Below, in pieces: positions 5,076 through 5,276 of a stretch of DNA of 5,276 bases. How positions within the stretch are numbered: position 1 is the first letter of the stretch; each line of letters opens with the position of its first letter. The notes below the pieces were generated by a model. The model ran no database searches. It was not told the origin of the DNA and saw only the letters and a program-made list of their open reading frames with translations. This DNA comes from an uncultured Flammeovirgaceae bacterium (lineage in GTDB: Bacteria; Bacteroidota; Bacteroidia; Cytophagales; Cyclobacteriaceae), in assembly GCA_946480685.1 (NCBI GenBank), contig CAMLLI010000384.1, forward strand, positions 1-5,276. Direction: 5' to 3'. Position numbers and translations under genes: made by a program.

Positions 5076-5276
5076 TTATTTTTTTTCTTTCAATTCCAGT
5101 GATCGCTTCGCATCACGCAACCTGTTGATAGCCGTAATGTTTGTTAGAATCGCCATCACCGTTAATGGTATCGTAAATATTGATATCGTTTCGAATACCT
5201 GGAATGGAATACCTGGTATATACAGTTTATAGTTTCCTCCCAGTATACTCGCAGTTATACCGCATGCAATGGCCGT
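5076..5276 (-). CDS. C-terminal part of a membrane protein, possibly a CDP-alcohol phosphatidyltransferase (partial)
   Basis: One reverse frame is open from the right window edge to TAA at 5078-5076. It gives 66 residues of a protein whose start lies outside the window. It shows a hydrophobic glycine-containing segment (window residues 1-14), a short connector containing Y-K-L-Y-I-P-G-I-P, and a second membrane helix (about 29-48). It ends in a charged tail, INRLRDAKRSLELKEKK. A last helix of the form L-T-x-I-T-A-I-x-R followed by a basic/acidic tail is typical of CDP-alcohol phosphatidyltransferases, although the catalytic D-x2-D-G-x2-A-R motif would lie upstream and is not visible. Next to an AUR1-like synthase, a phosphatidylinositol(-phosphate) synthase would fit, as in the Bacteroides inositol-lipid cluster. 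That the frame is coding is well supported by its hydrophobic pattern and by the stop three bases before the next ATG; the family is tentative. Confidence 0.6.
   Translation of the reverse strand, partial: TAIACGITASILGGNYKLYIPGIPFQVFETISIFTIPLTVMAILTNITAINRLRDAKRSLELKEKK

Noticed and set aside
4990..5232. Forward open frame of 80 residues near the right edge
   Set aside because: It is antisense to the start of the DUF4833-like gene and to the partial membrane-protein frame, which has the better protein pattern and ends three bases before the next start.

Overview
The window looks like chromosomal DNA of a Bacteroidota bacterium, probably from the Cytophagales or a related environmental lineage. 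The evidence is a set of envelope-lipid genes typical of that phylum: an LpxR-type lipid A deacylase, a fatty acid 2-hydroxylase and an AUR1-like inositol phosphosphingolipid synthase. Shine-Dalgarno sequences are largely absent, and a candidate promoter matches the Bacteroidota form (TTG, then TAnnTTTG). The species is not determined. Coding density is high and no gene-free stretch exceeds about 225 bases. I see no rRNA, tRNA, CRISPR array, insertion sequence or phage gene.

Layout: positions 1-49 may hold the last codons of an upstream + strand gene, followed by an intergenic leader (50-224) with an A/T-only run and an imperfect stem-loop. Four + strand genes follow: a divergent acyl-carrier-protein-like protein (225-488), an LpxR-family outer-membrane lipid A 3'-O-deacylase (494-1474), a calcineurin-like metallophosphoesterase lipoprotein (1524-2333) and a small exported protein, probably a beta-barrel (2335-2931). 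The first two are 5 bases apart and the last two are 1 base apart. The 49-base gap between the pairs is preceded by a candidate promoter. The two halves of the window converge on a 23-base gap at 2932-2954, which contains a small hairpin.

The right half is a tightly packed minus-strand operon, read from right to left. It holds the C-terminus of a membrane protein resembling the tail of a CDP-alcohol phosphatidyltransferase (5276-5076), an exported DUF4833-like protein (5072-4515), a fatty acid 2-hydroxylase-like di-metal enzyme (4518-3892) and an AUR1-like PAP2 phosphotransferase (3902-2955). The spacings are +3, -4 (ATGA overlap) and -11 bases, so the products are probably made in concert. 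The simplest reading is an inositol-lipid/sphingolipid cassette. The partial gene could make a phosphatidylinositol-type donor, the hydroxylase would 2-hydroxylate the acyl chain of ceramide, and the AUR1-like enzyme would transfer the phospho-headgroup from the phospholipid donor to ceramide. The left half appears to act on outer-membrane lipids as well, so the whole window concerns envelope lipid remodelling.

A separate genome-scale signal is a strong excess of the pentamer TATAC and its complement GTATA on both strands, in coding and non-coding DNA alike.
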